Of a DNA stretch of 64,000 nucleotides, positions 1 through 11,100 are shown in pieces. The position numbers and the translations under genes are program-made. Source of the DNA: Eurosta solidaginis (taxonomy: Eukaryota > Arthropoda > Insecta > Diptera > Tephritidae); the NCBI RefSeq assembly GCF_040869045.1, contig NC_090323.1, positions 158,182,426-158,246,425 on the forward strand, read 5' to 3'. The notes under the pieces were generated by a model. It was not told the origin of the DNA. It searched no databases and saw only the letters and a list, made by a program, of their open reading frames with translations. Position 1 is the first letter of the stretch. Each line of letters begins with the position of its first letter.

Positions 1-1468
1 AAGAAATTCATTTAGCCATGTCCGTCCGTCTGTAAACACGATAACTTGAGTAAATTTTGAGGTATCTTGATGAAATTTGGTACGTATATTCCTGGGCGCT
101 CATCTCAGATCGCTATTTAAAATGAACGAAATCGGACTACAACCACGCCCACTTTTTCGATATCGAAAATTTCGAAAAACCGAAAGTGCAATAATTCATT
201 ACCAAAGACGGATAAAGCGATGAAACTTGGTAGGTGCGTTGACCTTATGACGCAAAATAGAAAATTAGAAATTTTTGGACAATGGGCGTGGCACCGCCCA
301 CTTTTAAAAGAAGGTAATTTAAAAGTTTTGCAAGCTGTAATTTGGCAGTCGTTGAAGATATCATGATGAAATTTGGTAAACACGTTACTCCTATTACTAT
401 ATGTGTGCTAAATAAAAATTAGCGAAATCGGATGACGAACACGCCCACTTTTAAAAATTATTATTTTGTAAGTAAAATTTTAACAAAAAATTTACAGCAT
501 AAAAGTAAATTATGTCAACATTCGACTCCAGTAATGATATGGTGCAACAAAATACAAAGATAAAAGAAAATTTCAAAATGGGCGTAACTGCGCCCTTTTT
601 CATTTAATTCGTCTAGAATACTTTTAATGCCATAAGTCGAACAAATATTTACCAATCCTTGTGAAATTTGGTAGGGACATAGATTCTATGACGATAATTG
701 TTTTCTGTGAAAATGGGCGAAATCGGTTGAAGCCACGCCCAGTTTTTATACACAGTCGACCGTCTGTCCTTCCGCTCGGCCGTTAACAGGATAACTTGCG
801 CAAAAAACAATATATCTTAACTAAACTTAGTTCACGTACTTATCTGAAGTCACTTTATCTTGGTATAAAATATGGCCGAAATCCGACTATGACCACGCCC
901 ACTTTTCCGATATCGAAAATTACGAAAAATGAAAAAATGCCATAATTATGTACCAAATATGAAAAAAGAGATGAAACATGGTAATTGGATTGGTTTATTG
1001 ACGCAAAATATAACTTGAGAAAAAACTTTGTAAAATTGGTGTGACACCTACCATATTAAGTAGAAGAAAATGAAAAAGTTCTGCAGGGCGAAATCAAAAG
1101 CCCTTGGAATTTTGGCAGGAATACTGTTCGTGGTATGACATATATAAATAAATTAGCGGTACCCGACAGAAGATGTTCTGGGTCACCCTGGTCCACATTT
1201 TGGTCGATATCTCAAAAACGCCTTCACATATACAACTAAGGGCTACTCCCTTTTAAAACCCCCATTAATACTTTTAATTTGATACCCATATCGTACAAAC
1301 ACATTCTAGAGTCACCCCTGGTCCACCCTTATTGCGATATCTCGAAAAGGCCCACTACGTTTTAAATAATCATTAACACCTTTCATTTGATACACATGTC
1401 ATACAAACACATTCCAGGGTTACCCTAGGTTCATTTTGCTAAATGGTGATTTTCCCTTATTTTGTCTC
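1..1468 (-). mobile_element. Family H hairpin-ended element, partial
   Basis: Reverse complement of the element at 8141-13395. It shares the tract with tandem GGGCGTGG-type motifs, the junction into the 130-bp satellite near 1180, and the segment matching about 8204-8225 near 1440-1468. It holds only about two satellite monomers (1180-1440) where the other copy holds about 30. The window edge cuts its right terminus, and the left part (hairpin plus ACAAGTAAGG end) is missing at 1468. There is no coding capacity, so it is presumably non-autonomous. Confidence 0.8.
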
Positions 1469-2475
1469 CAAAGAGAACATTTAAAACACCATTCGGAATA
1501 TAAATTGTGAAAAACCAAATCGAATTTCGGAAAACCTATAACTTTTACTTTGTTGAACCAAAACTGCTTGGGCAAAAAACCGGACACTCAAAATATTTTA
1601 GAGTAATCCAAATAAAAAGTTCGAAGTCTTTGTAAAATTTTCTCGAGTTTTCGAATTTTTCTAAAACGTTTCTGATTGGTTTCAGTTAAAAAATTCAAAG
1701 AAGTCAACTGTCTACTTGTCACTGCAATTTTTCTGTTCACTGCTGTATATACTATTAATACAAACAATTACACACATTGACACAATACCGATTACCAGTC
1801 CATATCTATAAGCTCTAAATAATTTTCTTTAATCACGAGATCAATGTGTGTTGCCATAAAGATTTGGGTACAGCAGTCCCTCGTGGTTGGGCAAAAAATT
1901 GCACACAAGCCTAAGCCCAGCAGGATAAAGAAGCTAACTAAGTAGAAGTAGAGTCGACACTACATTAGGAGAAAATTACAGGCGATCGTTGCTTGGACTT
2001 TTTTTAAATCACCAATTCTTGGTACTGGGAAGAGAGAAGTCGACAAATCAGCCATATGACCGCCCCGCTGTCCGTTGTTAATTTCTTCTCTAATAGTCGC
2101 CGTTGCTTTAACTCTTTAGCGCATTCACCGGCACTGTTTTGGTATCATCAGTTTTTATTGCATACTCCAGCCTTTTTCATTCTATATCTACATATATTTC
2201 AAGTTAAATTGTGTATGGAGCAAAGCGCTTAAAAGTATTCCCTAAATTCCCACATGGGTTAATTTTTTCTGTGTGGTATAGACAAAGCGAATGTTTCTTG
2301 TTTCGTATTTTACTGACCTTTTAAGAAATTCTGGCCTATTTAAAAGGGGCTGATTATTTGTTCACATAGTACATATGTATGTAAAAATATACACAATTTA
2401 AAAAAGACTGTGTGATTCAAAAGTTTTGAAACCGAATTTCGTTGCTCCAATTAGTTCTTTTAAATTTTATTTTTT
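1469..2475. other. No gene recognised; weak dispersed repeat
   Basis: I see no supported ORF, exon or RNA gene. About 1480-1740 resembles 4300-4560 and 22740-22990 in word content (phrases around aaaactgc and attttctcga), which suggests an old dispersed repeat. It ends near 1722-1742 with an inverted form of the motif also seen at 3183-3200 and 22148-22165. Confidence 0.4.
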
Positions 2476-3011
2476 ACAAGTAAGGAAGGCTAAGTTCGGG
2501 TGTAACCGAACATTACATACACAGCTGCCAAATTACAGCTTGCAAAACTTTTAAATTACCTTCTTTTAAAAGTGGGCGGTACCATGCCCATTGTACAAAA
2601 TTTTACTAATTTTCTATTCTGCGTCATAAGGTCAACCCACCTACCAAGTTTCATCGCTTTATCCGTCTTTGGTAATGAATTGTCGCACTTTTTCGGTTTT
2701 TCGAAATTTTCGATATCGAAAAAGTGGGCGTGGTTATAGTCCGATTTTGTTCATTTTAAAGCGATCTGAGATGAGTGCCCAGGAACTTACATACCAAATT
2801 TCATTAAGAGACCTCAAAATTTACTCAAGTTATCGTGTTTACGGACAGATAGACCAACGGACGGACATGGCTAAAAGTATTTCTTTTTTCGCCTAGATAA
2901 TTTTGATATATAGAAGCCTATATCTATCTCGATTAGTTTATGCCGTTACGGGGTACCGTTATGCGAACAAAATAAAATACTATGTGAGCTCTTCTCAGCT
3001 GAGTATAAAAA
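2476..3011 (+). mobile_element. Family H element, internally deleted copy
   Basis: It starts with ACAAGTAAGG and the hairpin GTTCGG/CCGAAC. It then jumps directly into the part that follows the satellite in the long copy (compare 12910-13395) and ends with CTGAGTATAAAAA. Both termini are therefore kept while the satellite and left half are absent, giving a 0.54-kb MITE-like derivative of the 5.25-kb element. Confidence 0.8.
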
Positions 3012-3559
3012 TGGCAAAATCCAAAATTGAGTATTCATCAAATGAAGGTTTGTTTATGTAGCGTGGAGTGTTTTTGGTCATTGTGAAAATAAACAAAAAG
3101 GCAATTCATTCATAGAGGCCTTCCTATGTGCGAAAGACTTTTATTTACATATTAATTTATGTTCGCGTATGTACAGCTATGCACAGAAAAATAGCAACAA
3201 AAATTATTTACAAGTTTTATAATTGAGTTGCTCACAGTCTTTTGTAATCTGGCGTGCAAGTTTTACCGGCTGGTAGAATATTGACAGATCATAAGATGGT
3301 ACATTTTTTGTTTTTGTTTTGTTTGCAAATCGACAATACCACTTGTGTGAAAATATGTGTTTAATAACTATTTTAGATTCAAATTTCAGGTATTATTTCC
3401 ACAGATATTCTATCACATCATGGATGGCCAAGTAAAAAAGGCGCATCCCTCAAATCTTGTACCGCAGACGTCCAAATCAGACTGGGCGCGATTAAGAAAA
3501 AGCAAGGATTGCTCATGATCGACCAAGCTGTAAAGTGTCGAAGATCATGTGAGGGTATT
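3012..3559. other. No gene recognised
   Basis: AT-rich sequence with no supported gene. The last ~100 bases may already belong to the degenerate non-LTR fragment that follows. Confidence 0.4.
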
Positions 3560-3935
3560 ATACCATTAGATTAACGAAGTTACTCTTATCATTAAAAAAA
3601 GAGGATTATAGATGGATGCTGCTTTCTGGTGTCACATGCGTTTGAGCTAGGCATAGTCAGTGATAGAAGATGTAAGAAACGTGGGTTGGAGTAGGAAACC
3701 ATCGAGGACGTTTTGTGCCCGTGCTCTGCGTTCATCAGGCTAATTAGGAGTGACACAGCTACAAGATCTAGAAGCAGCGACATAGGTCTAGAAAGCCAAG
3801 AGGATATAGTTATTTTATAACATAGGCCCTAGTTTTTGATAGGGTTTTTCAATTTGGTCGTTAAACGAGCTTCTGGTAATTCAATGGACTCATTAAGTCC
3901 ATGTGAGGTCCTCGCGGACTGGCATGTTTAACTAA
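3560..3935 (+). pseudogene. Non-LTR retrotransposon C-terminal fragment
   Basis: The plus-strand translation, with several in-frame stops, reads as the C-terminal tail of RNase H-bearing non-LTR retrotransposons. It has a SHAFELGIVSD-like stretch, then a Cys-rich segment and a VLCPCSAF motif equivalent to the usual CxCPAL. A 3' UTR resembling that at 16200-16430 follows. It is 5' truncated and decayed. The exact clade (I, R1 or LOA type) cannot be settled from this piece. Confidence 0.6.
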
Positions 3936-5040
3936 CTTAACGTGGGATCATTTGAGCTATCCAAAGCCATATAGTTGTTGTTTCCGAATTCTTTAGGATT
4001 AAAGGTTATTTTTAGCTAATAAAAATACTGCCAAATTTTACTTTAACTTAGTTCGTACAGTTTCGGAATTTTTTTATCGGAACTTTCTTTATCGTTCAGT
4101 ATGAAATATAATAAAGAAACACAGCAAAAAAAGTATTAAAGAAGCACAAAAAAAAATTTTCATATTTTTTACTGAATTTTCCCGAAGAATCTTGGAATAA
4201 ATTGCGATAATCGGTAAAAATAGATATATTCGATCGGAGCCGATATTTTAGTCATATTTAAACTGATCGGACCTCAGATGCGAAATCAGTACATGAAAAG
4301 TGAGTTGATGGAAGAAAATGTAAAACACTTTACGAAAAACCTGAGACACATTTTTCAAAAATCAATGCGAATTTTGAGACTTCAAAGTTGTTACACTAAA
4401 ATTGATTGGACCGCAAAACTGCACACTTAAACATTTTCTGAAAATTCCAAGTAGTATAAATTTAAATATTTTCATAATTTTTGACATTTATACAATTTTC
4501 GAATTTTTTAAAAATATTTTCTAATTTTCGAAGTTGCTTTATATAATTCTGTTTGCACAATTCATTAAATTTTATTTTAACAATTACTGAAATAAATGAA
4601 CGATGAAAATCTTCGTATGCAAATAATGTGTGCTGCTATTTTTATGCTCACGGGTGCACATATATATCTATATATAATTACTTACAATTCGTACTTTATG
4701 TGTTAAATACATTTGTTTTGTATGCAAATAAATTTATTCTAATTTACTCAAATAAGGAGCGACAATTTTTAAGGTTTAGTGCGATAATTATGCGTCTTAA
4801 TGGGCGTGGTTTTTGCGAAAAAAAACACTGATATATGATAAAACGACAGGAAAAAGTCAAGGTGTTAGAAAACAAGAACAAATACATTTTACTGAACAAA
4901 CATTTATACTTAAATATTGTCAGTATGAATAGTTGATATGTGGGTTAATGGGCATTAACGACTTCGAAACAATGAAAAATTGCAACGCTTTGTGCTGAAC
5001 CTTTGGAGTCACATAGTCCATAGTGTTACCACAACTTTGC
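3936..5040. other. No gene recognised, AT-rich
   Basis: AT-rich sequence without a supported gene; all ORFs are short and unlike known families. About 4300-4560 is the dispersed repeat shared with 1480-1740 and 22740-22990. Confidence 0.4.
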
Positions 5041-5335
5041 TCAAAGACTAAACTGAAAAACCGATCCAGGGCTCAGGACTTATATTATCAAATAACTCCG
5101 CTCTTTTGGCAAACACTAGAAGCTTTATAGGACCTATGATACATGCTGATTTTAGATCTGATAACTGTGCCACTCCTAATGGCTTGGCGAGCGCAGGGCA
5201 CGAGAACAAAACGTGTTCGACCGTTTCCTCCTCCAACCTTCACTTCCTACATCTGCTATCACTGACAAGGATTAATTAAAAGCATGTAATGTCAGAAGGC
5301 AGCTCCACTCCTTTCCTGCTTGGTTGATTATGTGT
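5041..5335 (-). pseudogene. Non-LTR retrotransposon C-terminal fragment
   Basis: The minus-strand translation contains EEETVEHVLFSCPALAKP followed by a LLVFAKRAELF-type tail, the same C-terminal zinc-finger-like block seen at 3560-3935 and 15978-16270. Only the C-terminus and 3' UTR remain. It sits tail-to-head against a second, plus-strand fragment of a related element at 5341, so at least two insertions met here. Confidence 0.65.
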
Positions 5336-5340
5336 AGCCG

Positions 5341-5935
5341 TCAGCAGCTGCAGGAGGTCACTTCAAGTATTATTATATTTTGCAAACATAACCCCCCCTT
5401 GTACATGAACATTGAGGACAACGAGAAGGCATACGAAGATGCAGGGGAAATGCTGAAGTCTGCGGAAGTGGTCGTGATGTAATATACTCTTGCGTCAATA
5501 AAACGAAACATACATAGCAGATTCAAGGAGTTAGTCGTCACGAACTGGCACTCCTCGAAAACCTGTAAGATAACCAAGCAAATCTGGCTGAATTACGATA
5601 AAAGAAAAACAGAGGACCTACTAAATAGTTCGATGAAAGAAATATTTTGGATCACTGCATGGGACACTGGCCAATCGGCCTGCATGCTGCGAGAATGGCG
5701 ATCCCTTTCAACAGCGTTCGGAGGAGTTTCACACTACCTGTTTGAATGCCCAGCTCACACTAGGTTTATAACTATGGACAGTTATCTACTGCCGGAACTT
5801 TGGGAATAAGCTAAATGCTCTGTTAAAGATATAATCAGGTTCATTGCCTGCACCGATTGCTTTAAACGGAACATCGAGTAGTCATACTAAAACAGCAGCT
5901 ATTGGTTCCAGGAGAATTTCATCAAAACGGCACAC
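5341..5935 (+). pseudogene. Non-LTR retrotransposon RNase H end and C-terminus
   Basis: With frame changes, the plus strand reads as the end of an RNase H domain, then a TCKITKQIW and TGHW..GLHAARM-like linker, then SHYLFECPAHTRF, the C-terminal Cys/His motif. Stops and frameshifts run throughout, so this is a relic. It is related to, but distinct from, the family at 3560 and 5041. Confidence 0.6.
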
Positions 5936-6131
5936 AGTGAGCTACTTTTGGTCGGGCCAGGGTATCCGGGGGCACAGCAACCAAGCATTTTTCATTTAAA
6001 ATAAATTCAAATGATATCTACATAGCAGTGTTAAAACTGATTAGTGCAATGAAATAGTGATTTACACATTTTCGTAAAAAAATTAATTATTTCCTAATGC
6101 CATACATCCATTTTTGGAAAAAAATTCAATA

Positions 6132-7426
6132 CGAGTGTTGCATTTTATATTTTGCGCCTTGACAACACTACATGTGATTAGCTGTAATTAGATATTTTTT
6201 ATCGTAAAGTTTGGTATTTTTTGGCATAAACTTGCATATAACGTTTTCACTTACGAGTTTTATTTGTGTTTATTTATAGGGAGTTTAAAAATTCATATTG
6301 CTTAAAAATGGAATTAATCCGTGAACATTTTCGTGCGATGATTTACTACGATTTTTGACGTGGATTATAGAGACAGGAGTGCATCAATCAACTTACTTCT
6401 ACTTTTGATGCTGAATCGCCACACTTAGCCACTGTGAAACGATGGTACAACGAGTTCCTACGTGGGTGCCAATCTTTGCAGGACGAATTTCGTGTAGGTC
6501 GTCCAAAAATCGTGGTTGTGCCAGAAACAGTCGATGCTGTGCGTCAATTGATAATACAAGATCGGCATGTGACATATCGCGAGATAGAGGCATCCTTGGC
6601 CATTAGTGGGACCAGCATACATTCAATATTGAATGAACACTTGTCCGTAAAGAAGATTTGTTCTCGTTGGATACCGCATAATTTGATAATTGCCCAAAAA
6701 AGGACTCGTGTCGATTGGTGTAAAGAAATGTTGAAGAAATTTAGCCGTGGTGGATCAAAGCACGTCTATGACATCGTAACAGGTGACGAGTGTGGGATCT
6801 ATGTATATATTCCGGAAACAAAGCAGCAATCGACTGTATGGGTGTTCCAAAACGAGCCTAATCCAACAAAAGTTGTTCGCGCAAGAAGTACCTCAAAGCA
6901 AATGGTCGCTTCTTTTTTCGGAAAATCTGGTCATGTCGCAACTGTTCCATTAGATAAACTTAAAACGGTCAATTCTGAGTGGTATACAACCATTTGTTTG
7001 CCAAATGTTTTTTGGAGAATTAAGGAAAATTAACCGCCGAAGAAAAATCATTCTTCACCAAGACAATGCGAGCTCTCACGTATCGATTCACACAAGAGAG
7101 TTTTTGATGACTCAAAAGGTCGAATTGATGGGTCATCCGCCATACAGCCCTGATTTGGCACTTAATGATTTCTTTTTATTCCCAAACATAAAAAAAAAAA
7201 AAAAAAAATGCGAGTTAAATGTTTTTCAAGGCCTGAAGGAGCCTTCAAACAGCTCATTTTAGAGGTGGCCTCTTCTGAGTGGTAAAAGTGCTTTGAAAAT
7301 TGGTTCGAGCGAAAGCAGAAGTGTATTGACTTGGATGGAGAGTATTTTGAAAAACAATAAAACTATTTTCCTTAATATTTGACTGTGTTTTCCTTATTAG
7401 GCGTAAAATATAAAAGGCAACCCTCG
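6132..7426 (+). mobile_element. Mariner (Tc1/mariner) element
   Basis: A 1,295-bp element flanked by TA on both sides (6130-6131 and 7427-7428). The ends form an imperfect ~28-bp terminal inverted repeat beginning CGAGTGTTGC on the left and CGAGGGTTGC on the right. The length is typical of mariner. The transposase inside is broken (see 6308-7360), so this copy is non-autonomous. The TIRs could still be mobilised if a matching transposase exists elsewhere. Confidence 0.92.
6308..7360 (+). pseudogene. Mariner transposase, degenerate
   Basis: It resembles the ~345-residue mariner DD34D transposase. The natural start is the ATG at 6308, giving MELIREHFRAMIYYDF, after which in-frame TGA (6356) and TAG (6368) interrupt it. 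From 6434 the helix-turn-helix region and the first catalytic Asp (TGDECG) are open. A frameshift lies near a T-run at about 7008. In the new frame come HQDNASSH with the second Asp and YSPDLALND with the third, exactly 34 residues apart. An A-run near 7190 and a stop at 7260 break the C-terminus, which still ends recognisably in DGEYFEKQ. It is dead by at least four lesions. Confidence 0.9.
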
Positions 7427-8140
7427 TAATCTAAATTTAAAGGACATTCTTTTATCCTTTGACATTTTGAGATTTATGTATTACAATTGAATTTCTTTTA
7501 TAGGCCTCTAAGTGCTATTGTCTAGCAAAACAATATACGAAATACTTTATTAGCATCAAACACGCAACAACTTGTGGAGCTTGTTTAGCGATTACATATC
7601 TACATAAGGTCAATATGCATACATATATACGTACATACGAACACATGCAACAGCTGTGGCGCCTAACAATTAATAATAAAATCATTCAAGCTTAAACGAA
7701 AACTATTAAGTGCAGATAAATTTTGAAAAACAATGCCAATGCCTTTGCACGCAAGGTCTATTATTGTTTGTCCGACACATTAAGATATATATAAGGTCGT
7801 ATCAAAAATATTAAAAGCTTCATGCAGACATATTGGGGTCACGTCTTCATAATAGTAGAATGGAAATAATCGATCTTTGTGTTTTTTGTTTTCGAATATC
7901 AGCCTACAACAAATTGACCATGTGTAACGAAAAACACTTCGGCCATAAAACGCTGGTTGATTTCATTTTTGAAATATTTTGAATTATAAAAGAAAATTAT
8001 TATTTCTTTATTAACTGCAAATATTTTAAACGGGAACTATGCATTTAACAAATATTCTTACATCACAGTTGTGGTACAACTAGGCGTATGAGCAACATTT
8101 ATTTCGTTATGTGATGAATTTCATATCAAAACCTATAAAA
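7427..8140. other. No gene recognised
   Basis: AT-rich spacer between the mariner and the long family H element, with short ATAC/ATAT runs and no supported gene. Confidence 0.4.
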
Positions 8141-11100
8141 ACAAGTAAGGAAGGCTAAGTTCGGGTGTAACCGAACATTACATACTCAGTTGAGAGCTGT
8201 GGAGAAAAAGTAAGGGAAAATCACCATGTTGTAAAAAGGACCTAGGGTAACCCTGGAATGTGTTTGTATGACATGTGTATCAAATGGAAGGTATTAAAGA
8301 GTATTTTAAGAGGAAGTGGGCCATAGTTCTATAGATGGACGCCATTTAGGGATATCGCCATAAAGGTGGACCAGGCCTGACTCTAGAATTTGTTTGTACG
8401 ATATGGGTATCAAGTGAAAGGTATTAATGAGTATTTTAAAAGGGCGTGGGCCTAAGTTCTATAGATGGACGCCGTTTCGATATATCGCCATAAAGATGGA
8501 CCAGGGGTGACTCTAGAATTTGTTTGTACGATATGGGTATCAAACGAAAGGTGTTAATAAGTGTTTTAAAAGGGAGTGGGCCTTAGTTCTATAGGTGGAC
8601 GCCTTTTCGGAATATCGTTATAAAAGTGGACCAGGGGTGACTCTAGAATGCGTTTGTACAATATGGGTATCAAATGAAAGGTGTTAATGAGTATTTTAAA
8701 AGGGCGTGGGTCTTAGTTCTATATGTGGACGCCTTTTCGAGATATCGCCATAAAGGTGGACCAGGGGTGACTCTAGAATTTGTTTATACGATATGGGTAT
8801 CAAGTGAAAAGTGTTAATGAGTATTTTAAAAGGGCGTGGGCCTTAGTTCTATAGGTGGACGCCTTTTCGAAATATCGCCATAAAGGTGGACCAGCGGTGA
8901 CTCTAGAATATGTTTGTACGATATGGGTATCAAATGAAAAGTGTTAATGAGTATTTTAAAAGGGCGTGGGCCTTAGTTCTATAGGTGGACGCCTTTTCGA
9001 AATATCGCCATAAAGGTGGACCAGCGGTGACTCTAGAATTTATTTGTACGATATGGGCCTTAGTTCTATAGGTGGACGCCTTTTCGAAATATCGCCATAA
9101 AGGTGGACCAGGGGTGACTCTAGAATTTGTTTGTACGATATGGGTATCAAGTGAAAGGTATTAATGAGTATTTTAAAAGGGCGTGGGCCTAAGTTCTATA
9201 GATGGACGCCGTTTCGATATATCGCCATAAAGATGGACCAGGGGTGACTCTAGAATTTGTTTGTACGATATGGGTATCAAATGAAAGGTGTTAATGAGTA
9301 TTTTAAAAGGGCGTAGGCCTTAGTTCTATAGGTGGACGCCTTTTCGAAATATCGCCATAAAGGTGGACCAGGGGTGACTCTAGAATTTGTTTGTACGATA
9401 TGGGTATCAAGTGAAAGGTATTAATGAGTATTTTAAAAGGGCGTGGGCCTTAGTTCTATAGGTGGACGCCTTTTCGAAATATCGCCATAAAGGTGGACCA
9501 GGGGTGACTCTAGAATTTGTTTGTACAATATGGGTATCAAGTGAAAAGTGTTAATGAGTATTTTAAAAGGGCGTGGGCCTTAGTTCTATAGGTGGACGCC
9601 TTTTCGAAATATCGCCATAAAGGTGGACCAGCGGTGACTCTAGAATTTGTTTGTACGATATGGGTATCAAATGAAAGGTGTTAATGAGTATTTTAAAAGG
9701 GCGTGGGCCTTAGTTCTATAGGTGGACGCCTTTCCGAAATATCGCCATAAAGGTGGACCAGCGGTGACTCTAGAATTTGTTTGTACGATATGGGTATCAA
9801 ATGAAAGGTGTTAATGAGTATTTTAAAAGGGCGTAGGCCTTAGTTCTATAGGTGGACGCCTTTTCGAAATATCGCCATAAAGGTGGACCAGGGGTGACTC
9901 TAGAATTTGTTTGTACGATATGGTTATCAAGTGAAAGGTATTAATGAGTATTTTAAAAGGGCGTGGGCCTAAGTTCTATAGATGGACGCCGTTTCGATAT
10001 ATCGCCATAAAGGTGGACCAGGGGTGACTCTAGAATTTGTTTGTACGATATGGGTATCAAACGAAAGGTGTTAATAAGTGTTTTAAAAGGGAGTGGGCCT
10101 TAGTTCAATAGGTGGTCGCCTTTTCGGAATATCGTTATAAAAGTGGATCAGGGGTGACTCTAGAATGCGTTTGTACAATATGGGTATCAAATGAAAGGTG
10201 TTAATGAGTATTTTAAAAGGGCGTGGGTCTTAGTTCTATATGTGGACGCCTTTTCGAGATATCGCCATGAAGGTGGACCAGGGGTGACTCTAGAATTTGT
10301 TTGTACGATATGGGTATCAAGTGAAAAGTGTTAATGAGTATTTTAAAAGGGCGTGGGCCTTAGTTCTATAGGTGGACGCCTTTTCGAAATATCGCCATGA
10401 AGGTGGACCAGGGGTGACTAAAGAATTTGTTTGTACGATATGGGTATCAAGTGAAAGGTGTTAATGAGTATTTTAAAAGGGCGTGGGCCTTAGTTCTATA
10501 GGTGGACGCCTTTTCGAAATATCGCCATAAAGGTGGACCAGCGGTGACTCTAGAATTTGTTTGTACGATATGGGTATCAAATGAAAGGTGTTAATGAGTA
10601 TTTTAAAAGGGCGTAGGCCTTAGTTCTATAGGTGGACGCCTTTTCGAAATATCGCCATAAAGGTGGACCAGGGGTGACTCTAGAATTTGTTTGTACTATA
10701 TGGGTATCAAATGAAAGGTGTTAATGAGTATTTTAAAAGGGCGTGGGCCTTAGTTCTATAGGTGGATGCCTTTTCGAGATATCGCCATAAATGTGGACCA
10801 GGGGTGACTAAAGAATTTGTTTGTACGATATGGGTATCAAGTGAAAGGTGTTAATGAGTATTTTAAAAGGGCGTGGGCCTTAGTTCTATAGGTGGACGCC
10901 TTTTCGAAATATCGCCATAAAGGTGGACCAGCGGTGACTCTAGAATTTGTTTGTACGATATGGGTATCAAATGAAAGGTGTTAATGAGTATTTTAAAAAG
11001 GAGTGGGCCTTAGTTCTATGTGTGGACGCCTTTTCGAGATATCGCCATAAACGTGGACCAGGGGTGACTCTAGAATTTGTTTGTACTATATGGGTATCAA